7,692 bases of DNA from JAKZSU01 sp047517485 (GTDB lineage: Bacteria > Pseudomonadota > Alphaproteobacteria > UBA7887), in assembly GCA_047517485.1 (NCBI GenBank), contig JAKZSU010000083.1, forward strand, positions 1-7,692, in the 5' to 3' direction. A program made the translations under genes and the position numbers. The notes under the pieces are model-generated. The model was not told the DNA's origin. It did no database searches and saw only the letters and a program-made list of their open reading frames with translations. Of this stretch, positions 1 to 7,537 are shown piece after piece (the first letter of the stretch is position 1; every line of letters starts with the position of its first letter).

Positions 1-253
1 GGTTCTTTTTAAGGGCGTTCAAGCGCCACGCAGGCTGGCCTCGCATAAGCTCGGGCGCGCGGTCGCGCTTGCCGGCCCGCGCCTCGCGCAGTCCGGTTGT
101 TTAAAGGGCGTTCAAGCGCCACGCAGGCTGGCCTCGCATTGGCTCGGGCGCGCGGTCGCGCTTGCCGGCCCGCGCCTCGCGCAGTCCGGTTGATTAAAGC
201 GCGTTCAGACGCCACGCAGGCTTTCCTCGTATACGCTCGGGCGCGCTTGCCAA
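1..253. repeat. 93-bp GC-rich tandem repeat, about 2.7 copies
   Basis: Aligning each unit on its AAGGGCGTTC-like start puts units at 11, 104 and 197, an exact 93-base period. Units 1 and 2 differ at only three places by my reading (47/140, 48/141 and 100/193). Unit 3 is diverged, carrying AAGCGCGTTCAGACG, and lacks about 8 bases of the GGTCGCG segment before fading near 253. The first ten bases of the window match the end of a unit, so the array may continue to the left. Each intact unit can form a small hairpin (14-18 with 23-27 in unit 1) and a longer GC-rich one (54-65 with 73-83, one bulged C). It lies just past the 3' end of serB. No direct-repeat/spacer pattern is present, so it is not CRISPR. 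The function is unknown. Confidence 0.9.
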
Positions 254-270
254 GCCGCACGGCGTGCGGC
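254..270 (-). terminator. Hairpin just past serB, terminator-like without a U-tract
   Basis: GCCGCAC (254-260) and GTGCGGC (264-270) are perfect complements around a 3-base loop, 11 bases beyond the serB stop. In the direction of serB transcription the stem is followed by TTGGCAAG rather than a run of T. It may therefore stabilise the mRNA 3' end or act with other factors; it is not a standard intrinsic terminator. Confidence 0.35.
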
Positions 271-281
271 CTGGTGGGAAT

Positions 282-1187
282 TTATCCCTCGACGAATTCG
301 TCCTGGCGGTAGCCTTGGATGTAGAGCGCGGCGGTGAGATCGCCGTAATCGATGCGCGCCGGGGCGCTATTGGCGACGATCGGCTTGGCGCGAAACGCGA
401 CCCCGAGCCCGGCGTATTCCAGCATATCGAGATCGTTGGCGCCGTCACCAATCGCCATGGTTTCGCCGGGCGAGGCGCCGCGCGCCTTGGCGATCGCCGC
501 GAGCGCGGTGCGCTTGCCGCCGCGGTTGATCACCGGATCAACCAAGGTCCCGTCGAGCCGGCCGCCGATGATCCCCAGCCGATTGCCCTGATCGGCGTCG
601 AAACCGACCCGCCGGGCGATCGCCGCGGTAAATATCGTGAAGCCGCCGGAAACCAGAACGGTGTGGGCGCCGTTGGCGCGCATCGTCGCCACCAAGGTGC
701 GCGCGCCTGGGCTGAGGGGCAGCGCGGTCTCGCGAATTTCTTCCAGCACCGCGGCCTCGAGCCCGGCCAGCATGGCGACCCGGGCGCGCAAGCTGGCGGT
801 GAAATCGAGCTCGCCGCGCATCGAACGCTCGGTGATCTCCGCGACTTCGGCGCCGACACCGGCGCGCTCGGCGAGCAGATCGACGGTCTCGACGGTGATG
901 ATCGTCGAGTCCATGTCGGCGACCAGGATCGATTTGCGCCGCGCCCGCGCGGGCTGCGCCACCACATCGATCGGCGCGTCGGCGAGCGCGGCGCTAACCG
1001 CGTCTCGCGCCGCCCGATGGCGCGCGCCGCTGAACCCGAAGTCACACGCTATGTGGTCCGCCAACCACACGGCCTCATCCGATACCGTGGCGCCACTGGC
1101 GGCGAGCCCCTCACGAGCGCGTTCGACCAGGCCGGTGTCGAGATTGGCTTTGTCGGGCGCGGCGATCAGTGTGAGGATGCTGTTCAT
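282..1187 (-). CDS. serB: Phosphoserine phosphatase SerB
   Basis: Predicted 301-residue HAD-superfamily enzyme that hydrolyses O-phospho-L-serine to serine, the last step of serine synthesis, in the cytoplasm. Visible HAD motifs are DMDST at residues 91-95 (nucleophile D91, acid/base D93), E100 in the substrate-binding VET segment, R134 in the SLRARV segment, S180 in VSGGF, K225 in RGGKRTAL and GDGAND at 247-252. Residues 1 to about 80 form the ACT-like N-terminal domain usual for proteobacterial SerB, and the C-terminus YIQGYRQDEFV is typical of the family. The start MNSILTLIAAPDK is chosen because it matches family N-termini; the frame stays open upstream to 1334, but that would overlap the miaA P-loop region. 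The start codon shares two bases with the miaA start on the other strand. Its own Shine-Dalgarno is weak. The gene ends next to the 93-bp repeats. Confidence 0.95.
   Translation of the reverse strand: MNSILTLIAAPDKANLDTGLVERAREGLAASGATVSDEAVWLADHIACDFGFSGARHRAARDAVSAALADAPIDVVAQPARARRKSILVADMDSTIITVETVDLLAERAGVGAEVAEITERSMRGELDFTASLRARVAMLAGLEAAVLEEIRETALPLSPGARTLVATMRANGAHTVLVSGGFTIFTAAIARRVGFDADQGNRLGIIGGRLDGTLVDPVINRGGKRTALAAIAKARGASPGETMAIGDGANDLDMLEYAGLGVAFRAKPIVANSAPARIDYGDLTAALYIQGYRQDEFVEG
1173..1177 (+). promoter_or_regulatory. miaA Shine-Dalgarno inside the serB coding sequence
   Basis: GAGGA lies 8 bases before the ATG at 1186. It coincides with the antisense of serB codons 4-5 (Ile-Leu). 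It supports ATG 1186 over the in-frame ATG at 1177, which would overlap this site. Confidence 0.6.
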
Positions 1188-2178
1188 GAACGATCCAGGG
1201 AGCAGGGCCGCGACACGGCGCACGATCGTGCTCGCCGGGCCGACCGCCAGCGGCAAGTCGGCGCTCGCCATGGCGGGGGCGGAAGCCTTGAAATCGTCGG
1301 GTGTCGCGGCGGTTCTTATAAACGCCGACAGCATGCAGGTCTATCGCGAACTCCGGGTGCTGACCGCGCGCCCCGATGCCCGTGACGAAGCGCGGTTTCC
1401 CCATCGCCTCTATGGCGTCATGTCGGCGGCGGAACGGTGCACCGCGGCGCATTGGCGGGGCTTGGCGTTGCGCGAGATCGACGCGGTTTGGGCCGGCGGC
1501 GGGGTGCCCATCGTGGTCGGCGGAACCGGGCTCTATATCCGCGCATTGCTCGACGGCCTCGCGCCGATGCCGGATATCCCGGCGGCGGTTCGCGCCGCCG
1601 CTGCCGAGCGCTACGACGCGCTCGGCGCCACCGCGTTTCATGCCGCGCTCGCCAAGCGCGATGCACCGGCCGCGGCGCGTCTCGCGGTCGGTGACCGGCA
1701 AAGACTGCTACGCGCCTGGGAAGTGGTCGAGGCGACCGGTCGGCCGCTGTCGAGCTGGCAGGATGACGCGCCCGCGCCCGGTCTTGGCGGATCGATTTTG
1801 AGGATCCTGCTCGAAGTCGACCGCGACGTTCTCTATCGACGCTGCGATACCCGCTTCGATGCGATGCTCGAAGCCGGCGCGCTCGATGAAGTGGCGGGCT
1901 TGTTCGCGGCCGGTCTCGATCCCGAGTTGCCGGCGATGAAGGCGTTGGGGGTGGCGGCGCTCGGCGCCCACCTGCGCGACGAGATCGATCGCGACGCGGC
2001 GGCCGAACGGGTGCGGCGCGAGACCCGTAACTTCGCCAAGCGCCAGATGACCTGGTTTCGCCACCAATATGAGGCCGATGTGACGGTGTCCGGCGCGGAC
2101 GCGACGGCGGCGATCGAAGCCGTGACGCGCTTTTTATTGACCGCATGCGAGCCGGGCACTAGCTTCCCCGTCCGTTAG
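1186..2178 (+). CDS. miaA: tRNA dimethylallyltransferase MiaA
   Basis: Predicted 330-residue enzyme that transfers a dimethylallyl group to N6 of A37 in tRNAs reading UNN codons, the first step to i6A/ms2i6A. The P-loop GPTASGKS is at 18-25, DSMQVYREL at 48-56 (D48 is the expected catalytic aspartate), PHRLYG at 72-77 and VGGTGLYIRALLDGL at 111-125. DRQRLLRAWEV at 170-180 and the C-terminal TRNFAKRQMTWFRHQ at 280-294 are also standard MiaA blocks. Length is normal. ATG 1186 has a GAGGA site 8 bases upstream; in-frame ATG 1177 and GTG 1171 are alternatives adding a few residues. It is divergent from serB with overlapping start codons and co-directional with ilvB after a 64-base gap, so readthrough into ilvB is possible because no terminator is visible between them. 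Confidence 0.96.
   Translation: MNDPGSRAATRRTIVLAGPTASGKSALAMAGAEALKSSGVAAVLINADSMQVYRELRVLTARPDARDEARFPHRLYGVMSAAERCTAAHWRGLALREIDAVWAGGGVPIVVGGTGLYIRALLDGLAPMPDIPAAVRAAAAERYDALGATAFHAALAKRDAPAAARLAVGDRQRLLRAWEVVEATGRPLSSWQDDAPAPGLGGSILRILLEVDRDVLYRRCDTRFDAMLEAGALDEVAGLFAAGLDPELPAMKALGVAALGAHLRDEIDRDAAAERVRRETRNFAKRQMTWFRHQYEADVTVSGADATAAIEAVTRFLLTACEPGTSFPVR
2137..2165 (+). promoter_or_regulatory. Possible sigma-70-type promoter for ilvB within the miaA 3' end
   Basis: TTGACC (2137-2142) matches the -35 consensus at five of six positions. TAGCTT, a weak -10 at three of six, follows 17 bases later at 2160-2165. Both elements lie inside the last codons of miaA. This is a by-eye match only. 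Confidence 0.25.
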
Positions 2179-2214
2179 AAAACTATGTCTAGAGTTAGCG
2201 CCGCGTTTATTGGG

Positions 2215-2230
2215 TCGGCGCCGATCGGCG
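2215..2230. promoter_or_regulatory. Overlapping perfect palindromes ahead of the ilvB ribosome site
   Basis: TCGGCGCCGA (2215-2224) and CGCCGATCGGCG (2219-2230) are perfect 10- and 12-base palindromes overlapping by six bases, ending two bases before the Shine-Dalgarno. CGCC-GATC-GGCG could also fold as a short 4-bp hairpin next to the ribosome site. An operator or translational control is possible, but GC-rich DNA makes such palindromes fairly easily. Confidence 0.35.
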
Positions 2231-2232
2231 AT

Positions 2233-2238
2233 GGAGGG
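2233..2238 (+). promoter_or_regulatory. ilvB Shine-Dalgarno (decides the start)
   Basis: GGAGGG is followed by TGTT and then ATG at 2243. It selects ATG 2243 over the in-frame ATG at 2231 and TTG at 2210, neither of which has a comparable site. Confidence 0.8.
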
Positions 2239-2242
2239 TGTT

Positions 2243-3991
<1,749 letters not shown>

Positions 3992-4000
3992 TCGAACGCC

Positions 4001-4040
4001 GGCGGCCGGGACGCGAATATCGTCTCGGCCGCCTTTGTTT
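4001..4040 (+). terminator. Strong intrinsic terminator after ilvB
   Basis: GGCGGCCGGGACG (4001-4013) pairs with CGTCTCGGCCGCC (4021-4033) over 13 positions with a single G-T pair. The loop is 7 bases (CGAATAT) and TTTGTTT follows. It begins 9 bases after the ilvB stop and points in the ilvB direction. On the minus strand there is no T-run, so it is not an obvious terminator for the convergent TPR gene. Confidence 0.88.
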
Positions 4041-4240
4041 CAGAAGCGGAATGACAGGGTCGCAACGGTATATCGGACGATCTTCGCTTTGAATGTGAGG
4101 ATCTATGGTTGGCTTGGCCTGTTGACCCGGCACTTCGAGATCGTTGCCACTAAACAACGAGATATCCCAGGTAATTAATCCGATGTGGCAGCCATAGCCA
4201 CAACGTTACCTTAGCGGAACGAAGTAATTTACTGATAGTA
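4041..4240. other. Convergent ilvB / TPR-gene intergenic stretch with two short hairpins
   Basis: About 200 bases, visibly AT-richer than the flanking genes, with no convincing coding frame. Two inverted repeats can be seen: TCGTTG/CAACGA (4141-4146 with 4155-4160) and TGTGGC/GCCACA (4184-4189 with 4197-4202). Either could protect the 3' end of the TPR mRNA, but neither has a T-tract in that direction. Confidence 0.4.
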
Positions 4241-5728
4241 TTACGGATTTCTAATTTCGTAGGCGCGGGACTCGAGATCCGTCGCCTCGGCGTCGCGGCC
4301 TTGTTCGCGGACCACGCCGGCATAGGCGTCGAGGGTGACCGCGATCAGTGTCGAGTCGGGCGCCAAGTTGGTTTCGCGAATGCCTAAGGCTCTTGCATAG
4401 AGCGCTTCGGCTTGGGGCAAGTCGCCGGCGGCGGCGAGGATCATCGCGTGGTTGGCGAGCGCGGTCGCGACGTCGGAATGCCGCGGCCCGAGCGCCGCGT
4501 CGAGGATCGCCACCGCCTGCGCTTGCAGTGGCGCGGCGTCGGCGACGCGTTCTTGGCGCATTCGCAGCATGGCGAGGCTCGACAGCGCGCGGGCGAGCGC
4601 CGGGTGGGCGTCGCCGAGCGCGGCTTGCCAGATGACGATACTGCGTTCGAAGATCGGCTCGGCGTCGGCGAGGCGGCCCTCGGCGAGATAGAGTTCGCCG
4701 AGCCGGCCCAGGGTCCCCGCCACCGCCGGCGCCGACGGCCCCATCGCGGTCTCGAGCCGGACCACCGCATCCTGCAGCAAGGCCTCGGCGGCGGCGGCGG
4801 CGCCTTTTTCGTACATCATCAGCCCAAGATCGCGCACCGAGACCGCGATGTCGGGATGATCGGGCCCGAGCGCCGCCTCCTTGATTTCGATGGTGCGGCG
4901 ATATTGGATCTCGGCGCGCTGCCAGTTCCCCATGTTGTGATAGAGCGTGGCGAGATTGGCGTGGCCGCGCGCCGCCGCCACCGAGACCGCGCCGAAGTTT
5001 TTCTCGCGAATAAACAGCGAGCGGATGTAATAGGGTTCGGCCTTGGCGTAGGCGCGTTGATTGTGGTGGATCACCCCCAACTCGTTGAGACTGTTGCCGA
5101 CCGCGGCATGATCGGGGCCGAGGCGGGTCTGCAGAATCGTCAAGGTGGCGAGCTGGTGTTCCTCGGCCTCGGCGAAGCGATCCTGGACGCGAAAGATACG
5201 TGACAATTCGTTGTGGCTTTGCGCCACCGCGAGGTCGGCGGGCCCAAGCGCGGCGACAAGGATTTCGTGCGCGCGGGCGAGTTGCTGTTCGGCGTCGCGG
5301 TAATGGCCGCGATTGCGGTTCATCTTGCCGAGCCCGATCAGTGCCGCGGCAACTTCCGGGTCGTCGGGCCCGAGCGCCGCCTCGCGCGTCGCGATCACTT
5401 GTCGATACAGCGTCTCGGCTTCGTCATAGCGGGCGGAGAGCTCGCGAACCAGGGCCAGGTTGGACCACGCCAGCAACGTGTGCTCATGAGCGTCGCCGAG
5501 CGCTGCTTGATTGGCGCGCGCCGCTTCTTCCGCGGCGACCACGGCGGCCTCGAACTGGCGGGCGTCGAAAAGCTGCTGCGTGGTCCGGTTGCGCGCCTCG
5601 GCGAGCGCCTCTTGCGGGCTTTGCTGGACCGGCGGAACCTGGTCCTGCGCGAGCGCGCCGACCGGCACCGCGACGACCGCCCAGGCGGCCACGAATAGGA
5701 CGCGGATCGCGATCATATAATGAGACAT
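4241..5728 (-). CDS. Secreted kinesin-light-chain-like TPR repeat protein
   Basis: A 495-residue protein of unknown specific role. The N-terminus looks like a Sec signal peptide: MSHYMIAIR, a hydrophobic stretch at about 10-24, then ALA|Q, suggesting cleavage after A27 and periplasmic or outside location. There is no lipobox Cys. Residues 40 to the end are TPRs of the 42-residue kinesin-light-chain type. The LG(P/D)xH turn motif recurs at 77, 119, 161, 203, 245, 287, 329, 371, 413 and 455, an exact 42-residue spacing with no insertion, and helices A and B carry the usual LA/LY...G...A..L pattern. No CHAT, NB-ARC, kinase or other effector domain is attached, so a protein-binding scaffold is the most that can be inferred. 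ATG 5728 is preferred because AGGAAAGAG lies 7-15 bases upstream; M5 has no ribosome site. The gene lies between ilvB (convergent) and ilvN (divergent). Its GC-rich base composition resembles its neighbours, so recent transfer is not evident. Confidence 0.9.
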   Translation of the reverse strand: MSHYMIAIRVLFVAAWAVVAVPVGALAQDQVPPVQQSPQEALAEARNRTTQQLFDARQFEAAVVAAEEAARANQAALGDAHEHTLLAWSNLALVRELSARYDEAETLYRQVIATREAALGPDDPEVAAALIGLGKMNRNRGHYRDAEQQLARAHEILVAALGPADLAVAQSHNELSRIFRVQDRFAEAEEHQLATLTILQTRLGPDHAAVGNSLNELGVIHHNQRAYAKAEPYYIRSLFIREKNFGAVSVAAARGHANLATLYHNMGNWQRAEIQYRRTIEIKEAALGPDHPDIAVSVRDLGLMMYEKGAAAAAEALLQDAVVRLETAMGPSAPAVAGTLGRLGELYLAEGRLADAEPIFERSIVIWQAALGDAHPALARALSSLAMLRMRQERVADAAPLQAQAVAILDAALGPRHSDVATALANHAMILAAAGDLPQAEALYARALGIRETNLAPDSTLIAVTLDAYAGVVREQGRDAEATDLESRAYEIRNP

Positions 5729-5797
5729 GGCAAGGCTCTTTCCTGGGCTCGGTACGCACTTAGCGAAGAACTTAACCGTAGGCTCCGGCGATAGCCA

Positions 5798-5825
5798 TTT
5801 ACAATCAAGTGCAAACCGCTAAAGT
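5798..5825 (+). promoter_or_regulatory. Candidate promoter for ilvN
   Basis: TTTACA (5798-5803) matches the -35 consensus at five of six positions. TAAAGT (5820-5825) matches the -10 at four of six, 16 bases later. It lies in the divergent gap between the TPR gene and ilvN. ilvN needs its own promoter here because ilvB ends in a terminator and the gene between is on the other strand. This is a by-eye match, and alphaproteobacterial promoters vary. Confidence 0.4.
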
Positions 5826-5883
5826 GCCGGCCGAATTTGTGGCGCTCATCCGCAGATACCCTAACATTTCCGGTCAGAGCATC

Positions 5884-6393
5884 GTGAGCGATACGGTCGA
5901 AACCCACACTATTGCGTGCATCGTCGATAATGAGTTCGGCGTGCTGGCGCGCGTCGTCGGTCTGTTCTCGGGTCGGGGGTACAATATCGAGAGCCTGACC
6001 GTGGCCGAGGTCGATGCCGAGACCAATCGCTCGCGGATTACCTTGGTGACCTCGGGAACGCCGATGGTCATCGAACAGATCAAGGCGCAGCTCGACCGCC
6101 TGGTGCCGATTCATTCGGTGACCGATCTGACCCTGGCGGGGCCGCATGTCTCACGCGAGCTGGCCTTGATCAAGGTTGTGGGCAGCGGCGATGGGCGCGT
6201 TGAGTCGCTGCGTATCGCCGATGTCTTTCGCGCCCGCGCCGTCGACAGTACGATCGACTCGTTCGTCTTCGAGATCACCGGCGCGACCGAAAAAATAGAT
6301 GCCTTCATCGCGCTCATGGGGCCGCTCGGCCTGGTCGAGGTGTCGCGCACCGGTGTCGCGGCGATCGCCAGGGGCGCTGCTGGCTTCGACTAA
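5884..6393 (+). CDS. ilvN: Acetohydroxyacid synthase small (regulatory) subunit
   Basis: Predicted 169-residue partner of IlvB that raises its activity and confers feedback inhibition, usually by valine. Residues 7 to about 80 form an ACT domain with the family block NEFGVLARVVGLFSGRGYN at 16-34, ending in the IHSVTDLT segment (76-83). RELALIKV (91-98) opens the second, C-terminal domain, which ends with EVSRTGVAAIARG (152-164). GTG 5884 is chosen because the encoded SDTVETHTIACIVDNEFG gives a normal length and lies downstream of the candidate promoter. In-frame GTGs at 5809, 5821 and 5839 would add up to 25 residues, and none of the starts has a strong Shine-Dalgarno. The gene could equally be called ilvH. 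Unusually, it is not next to ilvB; ilvC follows after 80 bases on the same strand with no T-tract terminator between, so ilvN-ilvC is a likely operon. Confidence 0.94.
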   Translation: MSDTVETHTIACIVDNEFGVLARVVGLFSGRGYNIESLTVAEVDAETNRSRITLVTSGTPMVIEQIKAQLDRLVPIHSVTDLTLAGPHVSRELALIKVVGSGDGRVESLRIADVFRARAVDSTIDSFVFEITGATEKIDAFIALMGPLGLVEVSRTGVAAIARGAAGFD

Positions 6394-6422
6394 GCCGACG
6401 TCGACAATCGATCTGAATATCC

Positions 6423-6437
6423 GGGGCCACGCGCCCC
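6423..6437 (+). other. Short GC hairpin in the ilvN-ilvC gap
   Basis: GGGGC (6423-6427) and GCCCC (6433-6437) can pair over a 5-base loop. No T-run follows, so termination is unlikely. It could be an mRNA processing or stability element that sets ilvN versus ilvC levels, or chance. Confidence 0.35.
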
Positions 6438-6456
6438 ATCCGACGAACACCAGCCC

Positions 6457-6463
6457 GGAGGGG
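6457..6463 (+). promoter_or_regulatory. ilvC Shine-Dalgarno (decides the start)
   Basis: GGAGGGG lies 9 bases before ATG 6473. The same frame is open upstream to 6299 inside ilvN, but the upstream residues resemble no KARI, so the site fixes the true start. Confidence 0.8.
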
Positions 6464-6472
6464 AAGTTTATC

Positions 6473-7492
6473 ATGCGTGTCTATTATGATCGCGACGCCG
6501 ATCTCAACCTGATCAAGTCCAAGAAGGTCGTGGTCATCGGTTACGGCAGCCAAGGCCATGCTCATGCCGCCAATTTGCGCGACAGCGGGGTCGCCGACGT
6601 GGTGATCGCGTTGCGCGAGGGCTCGGCGTCCGCCGCCAAGGCCGAGGCCGCCGGTTTCAAGGTCACCAATGTCGCCGATGCCGCGAAAGACGCCGACGTG
6701 ATGATGATGGCGACGCCGGACGAGCTACAGGCCGGCATCTATCGCGATCATTTGGCGGGCACTATGAAGCAAGGCGCGGCGCTGGCATTCGCGCACGGCC
6801 TCAATATTCATTTCGGACTGATCGAGCCGCGCGGCGATCTCGACATCTTCATGATCGCACCGAAAGGCCCCGGGCATACGGTGCGCTCAGAATACGTCCG
6901 TGGCGGCGGCGTGCCGTCGCTGGTCGCGGTGCAGCAGGATCCGTCAGGCAACGCGCTCGAGATCGCGCTGTCCTATGCCTCGGCGATCGGCGGCGGCCGC
7001 GCCGGGGTGATCGAGACCACTTTCCAGGAGGAATGCGAGACTGATCTGTTCGGCGAGCAGGTGGTACTGTGCGGCGGCCTGACGTCGCTGATCACCGCCG
7101 GGTTCGAAACCCTGGTCGAGGCCGGGTATGCCCCCGAAATGGCGTATTTCGAGTGCCTTCACGAGGTCAAGCTGATCGTCGACCTGATTTACGAGGGCGG
7201 CATCGCCAACATGCGCTACTCGATTTCGAATACCGCCGAATACGGCGACTATGCGAGCGGCGACCGGATCATCAACGACGATGTCAAGGCGGAGATGAAG
7301 CGGGTGCTCGAAGACATCCAGTCGGGCCGTTTCACCCGCGATTGGATGCTCGAATGCGCCGCCAACCAGCCGAGTTTCAAGGCGCTGCGGCGGCGTTCCA
7401 GCGAGCACGAAATCGAAATAGTCGGTGAAAAGCTGCGCGCGATGATGCCGTGGATAGCCGAGAACAAGCTGGTCGACAAGGCCAAGAACTAG
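6473..7492 (+). CDS. ilvC: Ketol-acid reductoisomerase (class I KARI)
   Basis: Predicted 339-residue cytoplasmic enzyme that isomerises and reduces acetolactate or acetohydroxybutyrate to the dihydroxy acid, using Mg2+ and NAD(P)H, the step after the IlvB/IlvN enzyme. The Rossmann domain has VVVIGYGSQGHAHAANL at 19-35. The following loop LREGSASAAKAE (47-58) has R48, S51 and S53, the pattern linked to NADPH preference. AHG at 107-109 holds H108, and KGPGH is at 131-135. The all-helical domain has the metal ligands D191 and E195 in ETDLFGEQ, E227 and E231 in ECLHEVK, and S252 in SISNTAEYG. Length is that of the short class I form. The start MRVYYDRDADL follows a strong GGAGGGG site. The stop codon overlaps the first stem of the terminator. 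It is likely cotranscribed with ilvN. Confidence 0.97.
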   Translation: MRVYYDRDADLNLIKSKKVVVIGYGSQGHAHAANLRDSGVADVVIALREGSASAAKAEAAGFKVTNVADAAKDADVMMMATPDELQAGIYRDHLAGTMKQGAALAFAHGLNIHFGLIEPRGDLDIFMIAPKGPGHTVRSEYVRGGGVPSLVAVQQDPSGNALEIALSYASAIGGGRAGVIETTFQEECETDLFGEQVVLCGGLTSLITAGFETLVEAGYAPEMAYFECLHEVKLIVDLIYEGGIANMRYSISNTAEYGDYASGDRIINDDVKAEMKRVLEDIQSGRFTRDWMLECAANQPSFKALRRRSSEHEIEIVGEKLRAMMPWIAENKLVDKAKN

Positions 7493-7537
7493 CGCCCGAG
7501 ATTATTCCGCCCGGGTGAGTCCGGGTGGGCGCTTTTT
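7491..7537 (+). terminator. Intrinsic terminator after ilvC
   Basis: AGCGCCC (7491-7497), which includes the last two bases of the ilvC stop codon, pairs with GGGCGCT (7527-7533). Within it CCCGG (7510-7514) can pair with CCGGG (7521-7525). An alternative simpler stem is CGCCC (7508-7512) with GGGCG (7527-7531). TTTTT at 7533-7537 completes the signal. Confidence 0.82.

Noticed and set aside
1..253. CRISPR array
   Set aside because: The 93-bp units are contiguous with no unique spacers, and no cas gene is present.
9..260. Minus-strand frame encoding 31-residue Arg/Ala-rich repeats
   Set aside because: It remains open only because the 93-bp repeat is a multiple of three and is GC-rich. There is no ribosome site or known domain, and the third unit is degenerate with an indel.
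264..1385. Long plus-strand open frame (373 codons) opposite serB
   Set aside because: It is antisense to an unmistakable serB, has no recognisable domain, is rich in Arg/Gly as expected from high-GC antisense codons, and runs into miaA.
4412..5203. Plus-strand open frame (263 codons) opposite the TPR gene
   Set aside because: Its apparent internal repeats are the antisense image of the 42-residue TPR units. The minus frame carries the signal peptide and the TPR consensus.
4241..5728. TPR-CHAT or NB-ARC type defence protein
   Set aside because: The protein ends within the last TPR and has no protease, ATPase or kinase motif. A signal peptide places it outside the cytoplasm, and no partner nuclease or protease is adjacent.
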